A stretch of 64,000 bases of DNA from Hybos culiciformis (taxonomy: Eukaryota; Arthropoda; Insecta; Diptera; Hybotidae). This document shows, in pieces, positions 1-13,148 of this stretch. A model generated the notes under the pieces. That model did no database searches. It was not told where the DNA came from and saw only the letters and a program-made list of their open reading frames with translations. The translations under genes were made by a program, and so were the position numbers. Where the stretch lies: NCBI GenBank assembly GCA_964007475.1, contig CAXFZM010000303.1:217501-281500 (forward strand), in the 5' to 3' direction. Each line of letters opens with the position of its first letter. The first letter of the stretch is position 1.

Positions 1-2368
1 TATTTGCCTAAAAGATGCTTTGAGGAAGCAGAGATCATTTAAAGCCGCGTCTCCGAGTCTCGAACGAACTTTTGTACAAAAGTTACCCGCAATTGAGAAG
101 GATCGCTCAGACTCAACGCTCGATGGCAGAATCAAAATCAAAAATGAGTAGACGGACTCTAATATTTTGCAACAAACGCCGTTCTCTTCAAAGAATTTGA
201 TTTCAGATTTAATTTCTATAGAATTAGAATCTAGAATATTAATATGTACAGAAACGAAAACACTATTTGGACACTAGTTGGAGAGAACACGAAAAAATAA
301 ATTTTAATTTCGGAATTCGCTGGGAAATTTTCGGAATTGGAAACTATATTTATGAAAACGAATTCCGGAATTCTCGAATTTCGAATTGCGAATATGCAAT
401 CCCTAATTATGTGTTTCGTGCACATTGATACAGGATTCACAAATAAAGAATTCCCAAAGGCGAGAACTCCCTCCTTATCCAATGCAAGAGCCATGATATG
501 AGAGGCCGCATATACCTTTACATGTAAACATTTCCGAATTCATGTCGGTATTAATACACATAGAAGCAGCGCATTTTTGCGACATAGTTAGTGTTTACTT
601 TTTTGGTTTATGAAACAGAGAAAAAAAGATTATATAATATTGATGACACACTTATTAAAATAACTGATTATTATGCAAAATAATTTTTAATTTTAATTTT
701 TTTTTCTTGTTATTTTTTTATTTCACTTTACTTCTTTTTAATTAATAAGCAAAAAAAAAAATTAAGGTCAAAAATTTATAAAATCAAAAAAGTCAAAATC
801 AAAATTAAACAACAATTATAATAATACGCGACACGTCTTCACACTTCAACGGTTAATTATCTTCAGAAAAATAAAATTGGCTAAAGTAAAGATTAATGAA
901 ATAACTTTACCTGCCGACATAAATCTGGTGTCGAGTCCACTGTGTAAGACATCCTGTTCATAGGCCGGGTCTAAGCTCGTCGTTGGGTGGGTACGCGACA
1001 GTGAACACCAGAGGTTCATAACAAAATTTATAGGATGTCATATTTGGAAGAAGGTAAAATTTTAGGATAAAAGAAAATAAGATATTTGAGAAACCCCGAT
1101 CGCAAGTCTATATAAAAAAAAAACTTAAACCTAAATGACTACGACGTCATTCTTCAGCTTGTGGCTATGGCCACCTTTGGCTGGACCTTAGCGTTTCTGT
1201 TTTCCGCTAGGACGTAAGAAATAGTTTTTTTTTTAGTGATACATCGTTTTTAATTCTGAATACAAAGAACTTTATTAATAGAAAAGAAAGTTAATATAAA
1301 ATTAAACTAATACATAAAATCTGGGTGATTGATGAATCTTGGTTGCATCAAAATTTTCTTATACATAATATTTTTGAATTTGTTTTTTTTTTTTTTTATC
1401 TTTTAATACTTTATTATTTTTTTTTGTAATAATAAACATATAGTGTTAATAAACATACAGACTTTTCATTTAGGTCTTTTTTTTTTTTTTTTTGTATAAT
1501 TTTTGTATTACATATTTTATTTTGTATATTTTTTTTTCTATAGCAAAATTATGATATGATTATATACATATCAGAGAAATGCATGAGTACACTTGTATTA
1601 CAAATCACTCGTGAATACACTTGATTTATTCAATATATGAATAGTTCAACTCAAAATAGAAACAAGTGTGAATATATGATTCATAATATTTTTTCAATAC
1701 ATTAGAATTGTATTGAGTTTTTTGTATCAAGTCATATTTCTATTCGCAAGTAAAGTGAATAGTGAAATATGTATTGCGTATATTGAATGCATTGGGTAAT
1801 CTTCTAAGGAAATTTAATTTCCTAAAAAAAAATTAAATATTTCGTAAAAATTTCCTAAAAATTTCCTAAAAAAATTGTTAAAAATGTACCTATACTTAAT
1901 TAGATGATATTTTTTTCATTCATACGTATTGTTTTTATATTAGGCACTTGCTGCATTCATAGCATTCATAACAAAAACAAATCAACATCAAGTGGTATTG
2001 AGTAGATATTGTTGTTTTGCAAGTCAATGTAATATAAGTGTTTCTTATGTGCAAGTAGAATATGAATAGCTAATTTTTTTTTTCTATAATTGGTATTATT
2101 CTGTATTGAAATATTGCGAGTGCTTTGTTTTTGTTTATGAATAGTATTACGCAGTTCTCTGATACATATACACAAAAAATTTCAATTCGAAGTTGATTTC
2201 TTACTTTAGGATTTTTTTAATTACTACAAATTTGTTATTCTCTAATCAGAGCGCGAAGTCGCTGGCCTCAGTCGGATAAACACAATGGTCTCTTCCTTGA
2301 CTGTATCGCCAATATGGTACTTATTATTAATTTTTTTGTTGTTGACAAAAAAAGAAAACAAAATAGAT
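1..2368. other. AT-rich non-coding region
   Basis: No convincing gene was found. The stretch is dominated by A/T runs and short chance reading frames. GC-richer islands lie near 908-1020 and 1140-1210; the first contains a candidate exon listed separately. The region ends at the 4-bp target duplication (AGAT, 2365-2368) of the BEL1 element. Confidence 0.6.
911..1019 (-). other. candidate first exon, unrecognised
   Basis: On the minus strand an ATG at 1019 opens 36 codons without a stop, ending at a good splice donor (CAG followed by gtaaag; the intron begins at 910). Base composition is near 50% GC in a background near 25%, which is why I list it. I do not recognise the peptide and could not identify a following exon within the window. 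It could equally be a GC-rich fragment of a repeat. Confidence 0.2.
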
Positions 2369-3015
2369 TGTTGGAGTTTCATGTTTCATTATAGTCTTGG
2401 ACATGTATACTTTTCAGACTCAAGTTGGCTTATTTGAAAGAACATATTCAGTCGTTTTTTGTTTTGTTATATATTGAAATAGGAGAAATTCTTTCTCCTA
2501 TACACAGCATCACATGATTGATGCGGTATATAATAGAACAAAAAAGAACAAATGGTCATAAAAAGAAATGATCTTTTTTTTGTTTTATCGAATTTTGGTT
2601 TCATAGTGTAATATGACAATTTTTATAATAAAAATTTCATATACACTATGAATTTAATAAAATCTCTCTCTTTTATTTTTGGATTTTCAACAAGGCGGTA
2701 ATCGCAGGTAACAAATTTTATAAAGTAAAAAAAAAAAAAAATTATTTTTGTTCATCACAGTTTTTGTATTTAAATTTTTGAAATTAAATAAATTAATTTC
2801 AAATTTAAATATTTAATATTTTTTTTGAATTCATCAAAATCCTATAATCGTTTATAATTAGGTTATTTATTAGATGAAATAAATTTATTATAACGAATTG
2901 TATCGTATTTCATTTGACGAGGTCTATCCAATAAATCACTCTCGGTTGAACCTGATATCCAACCGCAGGTTATTACAACCCACTTATATTGGCCTAAATT
3001 GCCAACACCCAAACA
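2369..3015 (+). repeat. BEL1 5' LTR
   Basis: 647-bp LTR, TG...CA ended, nearly identical to the 3' LTR at 9596-10235. The two differ by a few indels and substitutions, for example 4 extra bases near 2696 and differing A-run lengths. The high identity suggests a fairly recent insertion. Confidence 0.95.
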
Positions 3016-3016
3016 T

Positions 3017-3032
3017 TGGTCCTTCGAGCCGG
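3017..3032 (+). promoter_or_regulatory. BEL1 primer-binding site, tRNA-Tyr
   Basis: TGGTCCTTCGAGCCGG lies one base after the 5' LTR. It is complementary to the 3' end of animal tRNA-Tyr (...CCGGCTCGAAGGA plus CCA). The match is exact over 16 bases from the CCA end, from my knowledge of the conserved tRNA sequence. Confidence 0.9.
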
Positions 3033-3213
3033 ATTTTTTCAGCCGAGATTGCTATACGGGAGACCTATCTCAAAAAACAAAAAAAAATTATAATTTTTTT
3101 TCATTGGTTTTAATTTACAAAACCATATTTTCGTAGGTTCAGAATTTAAGTTTTTTTTACAATACTATAACAAGACAATTATATTAAAATTTTTTTAGCT
3201 AACGTCGTAAATT

Positions 3214-4667
3214 ATGCCGGGGAATTCAAAAACAATGGGTAAAATTCAAGCCTTTATACGCGCTTGTGACAAGGTCACGTTCCTTAAAACTAACTTCGAA
3301 AAAATTTCTAAAGCGGATTATACTAGAGGAATGTTGATGGGTCGAAGGGATGGGCATGACGTGGATAAAAGTAGAGGCTTCTTACGAAGAAATTTATACT
3401 GACACATCTGACGTTGATATGGATGCGATACTACCCTGTGGAGAAAAATTTAATAAAATTCAAGAAGAATATTATAAGTTACTTGGCCTTATTCTTGATG
3501 AACTTCATAACCTTCAAACCACTCCATCAGGCGAACAGACGACTAGTTCTACTCACCCACCTTTAATAAATTTTCGACTACCTTCAATTGTGATTCCTAA
3601 ATTCTGTGGTCAATACGAAATGTGGCGTTCCTTTCGAGACATTTTTACGTCGGTTATAATAAATAATTCTAAACTTGGTGCTGTAGAAAAATTCTATTAT
3701 CTCCTCAGTAATTTAGAAAACCGACCAAAGGAGTTAGTGTCAAAATTCCCTATGGAATCTTCAAGTTTTGATATCGCATGGAAGATTTTAGTAAAGGAAT
3801 ACGAAAATAAACGCGTTTTAGTACATACTCAACTAAATTTGTTATTCGGTATTCAGCCTGCGAAAGCAGAAAATCCTAATTCCATTCGCTTATTACAAGA
3901 TACCATTAATGATTGTTTGAGTTCTCTTAAAAATTTAGAAGTAAATACCGAAACCTGGGATCCAATTTTAATTTATTTAGCTACTCAGAGGTTGCCTAAC
4001 TTGACATATGCGTTGTGGGAATCAAAACTCGAGGGATCTACCGAACTGGAGAAGTGGGAGGTCATGAATAATTTTTTATCGGCGCGATTCCGAACGTTAG
4101 AGGCGTTAAGTGAGAAGAAAACTCCAACCTCATCTCCTAATTGTACGAATACGTCAAAAGAAAATAAAATCATTTCATACTCATAATCATAACACTTGCT
4201 CTAATTGCAATGATTCGACTCACTCAATCTACACTTGCCCTAAATTTCAGAAACTGGACCCTAAAAAGCGGTTCGATGTCGCCAAAGCTAAAAAACTTTG
4301 CATAAATTGTTTAGGTTCGCACAAACTTGTGCAATGTACCTCGAAAAGTGTTTGCCAAAAATGCAATAAAAAACATCATACTCTTCTTCATTTTAGTCGT
4401 GATTCGAATACACCAGACACTTCGTCAGCCTCACAATCGAATAGTAATTATAGTTCAAATTCTGACTCTAATGTCTCTCCTCGAAAGGAATCTTTATCGA
4501 CACCACAACGGATACCAATAACGACGAATTCAATTCCTCATACAATTAACTCCAATTTAGCGACGAATAGTCGTCGAGTCCTTCTAGCCACGGCACTAGT
4601 CCATATTAAAGTGAATAATGAATTCCATAAATTACGAGCCCTTATTGATCAAGGTTCAGAATCGTAG
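3214..4667 (+). pseudogene. gag: BEL1 gag (broken) running into protease
   Basis: Gag region of BEL1 in three frames. An N-terminal piece (3214 to about 3350) is followed by a DUF1759-type core (about 3350-4165; a Phe-rich central segment around 3590-3830), then three zinc-binding modules: CX2CX4HX4C at about 4200, CX2CX3HX4C at about 4300, and a CX2CX3HHX3H knuckle at about 4350. Frames change near 3350 and again in the A-rich stretch near 4165. The last frame enters the aspartic protease (LIDQGSES) and meets a TAG stop at 4665-4667, after which the same frame stays open. In an intact element this polyprotein would form the particle and bind RNA. Gag-pol in BEL elements is normally one long reading frame, so the frame changes are decay. 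Confidence 0.85.
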
Positions 4668-7600
4668 TTCATTTTAGAATCAGTAGTTCAATCTCTTAAA
4701 TTACCTACAAAACCTTGCTTCGCTCAAATATCAGGGGTAGGCCACAATCTCGCAACACCGTCAAATAAATATGCTTCGTTAGAATTATACCCTTGTATTA
4801 ATCATTCTACTCACATTTCGTTAGATGTTCTAGTGCTTAAGAGAATCTCGGGAATTTTGCCGTCTCAAGAAATTCCGACTACCGAATTACCAGAATTCAA
4901 AAACCTTCAACTCGCGGATCCTACATATTTCAAGCCAGGGGAAATTCATTTACTTTTAGGGGCAGACATTTTTTCTCAAATTATATGCTCAACCCTGAAA
5001 AGGTTTAATAATTTTATTGCACAAGAAACCATTTTCGGATATATACTGTCAGGTTCTGTAATAGAGAGGTTCAGGGATGTCCAACCTAAAATAAAGGTTC
5101 TCTCGTATTGCAGCAATGTTTTGCTTAATGAAGCTTTAGAAAAATTCTGGCAGGTAGAAGAAATACCTAGTCGACCTCTACCTTCTCCAGATGACATTCG
5201 CTGCGAAAAGCATTTTTTAGAAACTCATTTTCGACGTGATGATGGGCGATTTGTGGTAGAGCTTCCGTTTGTTAAAGAATACCCTGCACAACTACATCTC
5301 GCTAGTTCTAGAGATATAGCTCTTAAAAGATATTACTCAACTTACAAAAACTTATCAAAAAACGAAACGTATAAACTAATGTACGATAACGTCGTTCAAG
5401 AATATATCGAGTTAGGACACATGTCTCCATGCCAATCAAAGGAGAAAGTTTCTTGGATTGACAGCAATAGCCCTATTTTCGAAAGTTATTATCTTCCCCA
5501 TCATGGTGTATACAAAGAGCAAAGTCTTAGCACCAAACTTCGCATAGTTTTTGATGCCTCCTGTAAAACGTCTAATAAAAACTCACTAAATGATGTTTTA
5601 TATAGTGGACTTCCCCTGCAATCAAAAATAATTGACGTACTTAATCGTATGCGTCTTTACCCTTTAATGTACAATTGTGACATCAAAATGATGTATCGCC
5701 AAATATTATTAGCTGACAAACATACTGACTTTCATAGGATATTGTATAAAAATTCCAATGGTTACGTGCAAGATTACAAGATGCTTACAGTCACTTTCGG
5801 AGTCTCAAGTAGTCCGTATCTAGCTATGCGTTGCCTTAAGCAATTAACAGTAACCGAACGAGATAAATATCCATTAGGATCGCGAATTTTGGAAGAATCG
5901 ACATATGTCGATGATATTTTTGCCGGATTTTTTGATGTGACCACAGCTCAAAAGGCGCAAATTGAACTGATCTCACTACTTAACTCAGCTGGTTTTGAAT
6001 TAAGGAAATGGACAGCTACTAATCCGGAACTTTTACAACTGGTTCCATTAGAATATCACGCTAATCCTAATTTACACGATACCAGTGAAAATACACTTTT
6101 AAAAACATTAGGAATATGCTTTAATCATAAAGACGATTATTACACGTTTAGACCTCAAACCCCAGTTTTGAATTATCCTCTTACAAAACGAAAGGTTTTT
6201 TCAGAAATTGCCAAGCTGTATGATCCAGCTGGCTGGTTAGCCCCTGTTATTATTAAGCCAAAAATTTTGTTACAGGACATTTGGAAAGACGGAACTGATT
6301 GGGATGAATGCATTCAATCGGAGAGAATCATTCAGTGGGAACAGTTTGTTCGAGAAATTTCGGCAATCGAGGATATTCGCATATTTCGGTGGTTCCATTA
6401 TTTGCCGGAATCTCGGGTGGAAATCCATGGGTTCTGCGACGCCAGTGCAAAAGCTTACGCTGCCTGCGTTTACTTTCGTGTTTTCCATAACAAAAATGTT
6501 CACTCTACTCTAATTTCGTCAAAAACAAAAGTGGCTCCGATTAAAACAATTTCTTTACCTCGGCTTGAGCTCAGTGGCGCTCTGCTTTTCTCTAAACTAA
6601 TTAAATCGACTAAGGAAAGTTTGTCACTCCGAAACACTCCCTATTATGCATGGACAGATAGCACCATCGTCCTAGCGTGGATTAAAAAATCTCCCTCGCA
6701 CTGGAAAACATTTGTCGCAAATAGGGTGACAAGTATATTAGAAAATTGCGGAGAAGTAACTTGGAATCATATTTGTTCAGGCAAAAACCCAGCTGATCTC
6801 GCATCTCGAGGGCTAAATGCGTCAGAATTGGTCAACAATGACTTTTGGTTTGAAGGCCCTGACTTTTTGAAAACTAGTAGCGAAAGGTGGCCAGAGTCCG
6901 GCAATCAATATGAAACTACCCTTGAAATAAAAGCCAAAAAACCTCATCACATATCAATTAATCATAATATCGATCAGTATTTACAAAAGTTTTCGTTTCT
7001 TTCTCGAGCCATACGAATTATTTCTTATCAGCTACGGTTTCTTAGAATATTGCATAAAAAACCTACAATTTACTCTACCCTTTACATTTCACAACCAGAA
7101 TACAAACATACTCTAAATTTAATCATAAAACTTCTTCAATTAAGCTATTTTACCTCAGAATATAATTGTCTTCTTGACAAAACCCAATTGCCAGGAAAAA
7201 GTATCTTAATATCCCTTAACCCGTTCCTGGATGAAGATCAACTCATGAGAGTTAATGGCCGATTATCAAATTTAACATTACCTATAACGGAGAAATTTCC
7301 TATTATAATACCGAGCAATTCACATTTTGCATATCTCCTTTTTCATTACTTCCATTTGGCAACCCTACACGGAAATCTGCAATTGATGCAGTCAACAATT
7401 AGGAAAACATATTGGATTCCTAGATTGAAACAAGGTGTAAGAAAATACATCCACCATTGCAAAAAGTGTTTTTTGGAACGAAAGGAGGTTATGTCACAGA
7501 TAATGGCTCCTTTACCTGTCGAAAGATTACTCGCGAACCAGGTCTTTTCTTCCGTGGGCCTTGATTTTGGTGGTCCAATAACTTTGCTTCGGCATGAAGG

Positions 7601-8460
7601 ACGATGTAACGTCACTACTAAGGGATACATCTGCCTATTTGTGTGCTATCCACCTAGAACCTGTCAGTGACCTTACCTCTAATAAATTCCTTCAAGCTTT
7701 TGAACGATTTTTTTCTAGAAGAGGTTTGTGTAAAAATTTATATGTGGATAACGCAACAAACTTTGTAGGAGGAAGCAATATTCTCGCTAAGGAATATCAA
7801 AAGGCTATAAAAAATGCAACACAGCAAGCTGCAGCTGAATATGCCGCTAGAGAAGTACATTTTATTTTTAATTGCCCTCTAGCAGCCCACATGAATGGAT
7901 TAGCAGAAGCAGGCATAAAATCTGTAAAGTATCATCTGAAAAGAACTCTCGGAGTGAAAACCATCACATTTGAGAATCTATGCACCATCCTCTGTCGAAT
8001 AGAAGCGTGTTTAAATTCTCGCCCTTTGACTCCTAGATCCGATGATCCTGATGACTTGGAACCAATCACACCAGGCCATTTCATCAGAGGAAATGCGCTT
8101 TTGGCTCCACCGGAGCCTGCCCTTGAAATTGACGAAAGTACTAATTCTTATAAAATTTTAGATAATCTGGACAAAATGAAGCTACACTTCTGGCGACAAT
8201 GGAAAGATGAATACCTGCATCGATTACAGCAAAGAAGCAAGTGGCGTTTGCCACAGAAAAACATCGAAATGAATGATTTGGTCGTGCTTAAGGATAAGAA
8301 TTCAGCTCCACAAAGTTGGACCATGGGAAGAGTAATTAAATTGCATCCAGAAGTGGATGGAAACGTAAGAGTAGTTGACGTCCGTACTCGTTTTGGTATT
8401 TTTCGACGAGCTATAAGTCAACTATGCTTACTTCCTTATGATCGAGAGGATAAATTATAA
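4668..8460 (+). pseudogene. pol: BEL1 pol: protease, RT, RNase H, integrase (broken)
   Basis: Continues the gag frame after the TAG at 4665. The protease remainder is followed by the BEL-type reverse transcriptase (DIKMMYRQI near 5681; YVDD near 5906), RNase H (WTDSTIV near 6652), the integrase H2C2 zinc module (about 7340-7470, HX4-HX-type followed by CKKC), and the integrase catalytic core (first Asp in LDFGGP near 7562; second in VDNATNF near 7745; Glu in LAEAGIKS near 7903). A C-terminal DUF5641-type domain runs to the TAA at 8460. At about 7646 the frame shifts where roughly four codons between the first and second catalytic Asp have been lost. The length and order are normal for the family; this lesion and the upstream stop make it non-functional. 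Confidence 0.9.
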
Positions 8461-9581
8461 TTGAATACTTATTTTTTAACTATAACATAATTTTGCACTC
8501 AAATACGAGAATTAGTTTTGCTTTTAATTTCAATTTAATTTTAATGTAAAGAATTTTACAAATTTTGTCCTCACGATCATAGGAAAATTATTACAAGATA
8601 ATTTCATGTTTTAATGTATAAATAGAAAATCCAACATACTCTTTAGTATGTCTTAAAATAAATTTCACATACTTTCAGTATGTCTCAAAATGTATGCTGA
8701 ACTTAAGATACAGATGCTACATTAAGATACATAAAAATTAAACATACTCTTTAGTATGTGTAAAATCAAATGTTTGTTGAAATTAAGATACAAATTCTAC
8801 AAATTCTGCAATGCATTTATGCAATATTTTTTTGTAAAAATGAGTTCATTAATAGTTCAAAACTAAAATCATTTCAAACAATTTAAATTAACTATACATT
8901 TTATTGAATTACTAATTAATATATAAAGAAAGTATAATTTTAAAATGAACAAAAAGATATTGTATCAAAAAATTGAATATTAGGAAAATAAACTATTAAA
9001 TTATGTAACGTAAAAACAAAAATTTTTAAAAAGGAAAATACTTGTAATAATATTAAGTCAATTACATATTATTAAGGAAAAAAAATTGAATTTCATAAAT
9101 TACATATAGTTTCAAATTCAAATATTATATCATATCATGAAAAAAAAAGGACAAATTAGTAAAATATAAAATGAATTCAAAATCTTATTAAAGGAAAATT
9201 TGAAATTTATGACTTAATAAATAGTTCAGTTCAGATATTATATCCTAAATCATATTCACAAACAAAATTTAACGTAACTTGTTTATAAATTTAAAGGAGA
9301 GACAATTTATTTTTATTACCTTTATCGCATAAATTGTATGATCAAATTCGCTAATTATAAATGAGTTCTGTGTGAATTACATGTTCCATTGTTGACGTAA
9401 TAACGAAGTTTAACTTGCAAATGATACTCTGGTTATGGGATGTGTCATTAGATACAATCACCGACATTTAAGAGTTATCACCGATAGCACGGTTAAAGTA
9501 AGTTAAGTACCACTTATAATGTGGTGAAAATTGTTTTTGGCTCAACATCACACTGTGCTTGTTTGAAATCTATATGATTTC
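8461..9581 (+). other. BEL1 3' non-coding region with short palindromes
   Basis: About 1.1 kb between pol and the 3' LTR with no reading frame. It contains three small perfect stem-loops with the same arm, ACATACT/AGTATGT, at 8634-8651, 8667-8683 and 8742-8759. The remainder is AT-rich. Confidence 0.6.
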
Positions 9582-9595
9582 AAAAGGGGCCGGGA
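9582..9595 (+). promoter_or_regulatory. BEL1 polypurine tract
   Basis: AAAAGGGGCCGGGA immediately precedes the 3' LTR. It is the expected plus-strand primer position. The GGCCGG core resembles the equivalent site of BEL2. Confidence 0.8.
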
Positions 9596-10235
9596 TGTTG
9601 GAGTTTCATGTTTCATTATAGTCTTGGACATGTATACTTTTCAGACTCAAGTTGGCTTATTTGAAAGAACATATTCAGTCGTTTTTTGTTTTGTTATATA
9701 TTGAAATAGGAGAAATTCTTTCTCCTATACACAGCATCACATGATTGATGCGGTATATAATAGAACAAAAAAGAACAAATGGTCATAAAAAGAAATGATC
9801 TTTTTTTTGTTTTATCGAATTTTGGTTTCATAGTGTAATATGACAATTTTTATAATAAAAATTTCATATACACTATGAATTTAATAAAATCTCTCTCTTT
9901 TATTTTTGGATTTTCAACAAGTAATCGCAGGTAACATATTTTATAAAGTAAAAAAAAAAAATTATTTTTGTTCATCACAGTTTTTATATTTAAAGTTTGA
10001 AATTAAATAAATTAATTTCAAATTTAAATATTTAATATTTTTTTTTGAATTCATCAAAATCCTATAATCGTTTATAATTAGGTTATTTATTAGATGAAAT
10101 AAATTTATTATAACGAATAGTATCGTATTTCATTTGACGAGGTCTATCCAATAAATCACTCTCGGTTGAACCTGATATCCAACCGCAGGTTATTACAACC
10201 CACTTATATTGGCCTAAATTGCCAACACCCAAACA
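9596..10235 (+). repeat. BEL1 3' LTR
   Basis: 640-bp copy of the 5' LTR, followed at 10236-10239 by the target duplication AGAT. Confidence 0.95.
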
Positions 10236-10239
10236 AGAT

Positions 10240-10387
10240 CTTTTCCTATTTCTTTCTCTTTCTCTTCTCTTCTCTTCTCTTCTCTTCTCTCTTTCTCTTC
10301 TCTTCTCTTCTCTTCTCTCTTTCTCTTTCTCTTTCTCTTTCTCTTTCTCTTTCTCTTTCTCTTTCTCTTTCTCTTTCTCTTTCTCTT

Positions 10388-10420
<33 letters not shown>

Positions 10421-10694
10421 TTCTCTCTTTCTCTCTTTCTCTCTTTCTCTCTTTCTCTCTTTCTCTCTTTCTCTCTTTCTCTCTTTCTCTCTTTCTCTCT
10501 TTCTCTCTTTCTCTCTTTCTCTCTTTCTCTCTTTCTCTCTTTCTCTCTTTCTCTCTTTCTCTCTTTCTCTCTTTCTCTCTTTCTCTCTTTCTCTCTTTCT
10601 CTCTTTCTCTCTTTCTCTCTTTCTCTCTTTCTCTCTTTCTCTCTTTTCTCTCTTTCTCTCTTTCTCTCTTTCTCTCTTTCTCTCTTTCTCTCTT

Positions 10695-10727
<33 letters not shown>

Positions 10728-10737
10728 TTCTTTGTTA
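10240..10737. repeat. CT-rich microsatellite (CTTTCT / CTCTTTCT)n
   Basis: About 500 bp of almost pure pyrimidine on the plus strand. It runs from CTTCT-type units (10260-10320) through CTTTCT units (to about 10410) to CTCTTTCT units (to about 10730). It produces long Ser/Leu/Phe or Lys/Arg/Glu chance frames on both strands. Just downstream a short segment ending in TTTGTTAACAAATAA is repeated twice (about 10730-10785). Confidence 0.95.
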
Positions 10738-10785
10738 ACAAATAATAGTGGTATCTCTTTCTTTGTTAACAAATAAAAGTGGTAT

Positions 10786-13110
10786 CTATAAAAATAGAAA
10801 AAAAATCTTTAATTAATAAAAACTCATAGAAGTGAAATTACTACAGAAGCGAATTATTGTTTTAGCTTAGTTATACAAAATACAAGTCATAACTTTATTA
10901 TTAGTATCTGTTATAGACACAGGCAAAGATTATTTGAAAAATTTCACATATCCTAACATATGCAAAAAAAACTATAATTTATATTTAGCATTAATTTGAA
11001 AAAATATATGGGTCAAATTGTTTCCAATAAACAAAGTGAATTAGCAAAATAAGAATGCAATTTTTTTTTGTTATGTTATTGAATCTATTTTGTATATAAA
11101 AAAATTTTGAAGTGGTATGATAATCATACAAGGGTTTTTTTTTTTTTTTTTTTTTAAATCTAACTCCACATGGCAATGAAAATTAAACATTGCAAGGAGG
11201 CTCAATGACCTTAAAATATTTTATCATATACGGTCAATTTTTGTTTTAATTTTTCCTTTTAAAATTTACAAGGTGAAAAGTTTCCACTTCACCATAACTA
11301 GAAAAAAATCTAATATTTCTTGATTTTATTTTTATTTTATTTTTATTTATTATTATCATTATTTTTTTTTTCTTTTAACAAAATTATTCTTGAAAGTATA
11401 TCGATCAGTAAAAATTTGAAAAAAATAAAATTCGCATCATGAGATATAAATAATGCATGCTAGAACTTGTCGTTTTTACTATCTTAAACTTCCGTTTACC
11501 ACCAACTTGCGATATTGGAACGAAATTCAGCGCTGTCGTATGTGAAAATGCGATTTTATTGTTTTTTGTTTTGTTAGACCTAAATAAAGATACGATGTCA
11601 ACCGTACTTAATTCAACTTACGATATTTAACGGCAGAAAAAATTTGTTAGAAATTTTCAAATATTCAAATAAATTTTAATTTTAATATAATTTTTTTTTT
11701 CATAAAACCATGTAAAAAAAATGAGGACTCTTGAAGAAAAAGCTTAAAACAAACAGTTTTTTTTTTCTTTGAAAACTAGTGTTTTTGAGATACGATAGTA
11801 TTCTTTGGACTCGTCGATATATTTTTTTTTCTATTCTTTTTTCAATTATCGTTGTGAGATTTTCTATGACTTGTATTTTGATTTTAGTAAATAAAATTAA
11901 AGTTTTTTTTTTTTTGTATAAAATTAAAGTTATTTTTTTTTTGTGAATAAGGAACGACCAATGACGTCCAGTCTCTTATGACTATGCTCCTCTGACACCG
12001 TCAATGGACACAAGATCATGATCGCTCAGTGATCCTATATCCACGCCAGTGGCAGATGAGTGTAGTCATAATACCACAACGTAGTATGGATCCTCCTCCT
12101 ATAGGAGCATCCATGTGGTAACCGGTAGTCTTGGCTTCGGATTCTTGGATAGGCCCAAGTATCCTCCACCAAGATCGGGTGTTTTGGATCGTACATTAGA
12201 GTTGGCTTTGTAGTGCTCCGCTCTAATAACGGTCATAGCTGGAAATGTCATCCTAGGCCAGTGAATAAATTCACTTCGAAATTGCACTCCTTTTATACGA
12301 TTTTAAGATGTGCTAGTCCAACAATAATTCCACACAAAACAAAGAAAAACGATTATCGAGCAATTAAAAGAAAAAAATTAAGCTAAAAGCATTTTATAGT
12401 AAGGGAAATAAATAAACAGAATTCTTGAATCTTTACTATGGTCCTAATATCATAAACAAAAACAATCAATACCCTTTTAAAATAATATTTTTTTTTTTGT
12501 GACCAAAAGAAAAAATATTCAAATTTCTATAAATGTACTGATTAATTTTATTATATTTGTTCTTTTTTTGTTTATATTATGAATTAATAAGAAAAATAAT
12601 TTATGTGTAACATTTTGTATTTGTTATCACAACATTTTAAATATGTGGACAAAAAAAAATAAACTATATCAGAATGAAATTACTGTGAAAAAAATTTAAA
12701 GTAAAAGAAATTTTAAACCTTACTATATTATTTTCTCCAATGAATCAATTTTCATAGTGAGAATTATTATTGAAGTGTAAAAGATTATTTATTTTTTGTG
12801 TGTGTAATATGAATTTCATCATATTACTTAAATAATTCAATGGCAATTGATTTGTTTATGCGACAAAAAAATAATTATGTAAAAAAAATATACACCAAAG
12901 AATTTGTACTGTTGTGAAACAATATGATAAAATATGCTTAAACTTCACGGTAACAGCAATTGAGTTGCACATGCCTGATTTAATCAAAATCATCAAAATT
13001 AGATTAAGAGGAGAATTAAAATCTGCTGCAATGTTTTCATAATAATCATCTATTGACTCGATTTAAGCTGCCATTGTACCTACACATAAAAAGTTGTTTT
13101 TTTAAAAAAT
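10786..13110. other. non-coding, with one GC-richer island
   Basis: AT-rich with many homopolymer runs and no supported gene. A GC-richer segment at about 11945-12296 has a 62-codon frame on the minus strand, with no recognisable domain and no repeat partner in the window. It could be a fragment of an old element or an exon, but nothing decides it. Confidence 0.5.
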
Positions 13111-13148
13111 TCTTACCTTAAGTTGTTTATAACATGTTGCTTCAGTTT

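Larger units (their letters stand above)
2369..10235 (+). mobile_element. BEL/Pao LTR retrotransposon (BEL1), full length, defective
   Basis: A complete 7.87-kb LTR element in plus orientation. It has two near-identical LTRs starting TGTTGGAG and ending AACA, a primer-binding site for tRNA-Tyr, a gag-protease-RT-RNaseH-integrase region, a polypurine tract, and a 4-bp target duplication AGAT at 2365-2368 and 10236-10239. Domain order (integrase last), DUF1759-type gag, CX2C-type knuckles and the YVDD reverse transcriptase place it in BEL/Pao rather than Gypsy or Copia. The coding region carries one stop and three frameshifts or small deletions, so it is inactive. Confidence 0.95.

Noticed and set aside
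3017..3032. tRNA gene fragments at 3017 and 35229
   Set aside because: Only the 3' 16-17 bases match, and their position next to LTRs identifies them as primer-binding sites.
10083..10776. Long Ser/Leu/Phe and Lys/Arg/Glu reading frames on both strands
   Set aside because: They are translations of the CTTTCT/CTCTTTCT microsatellite and have no start context or family.
12099..12287. 62-codon minus-strand frame in a GC-richer island
   Set aside because: No domain, splice context or repeat partner could be identified; kept only as a note in the spacer entry.
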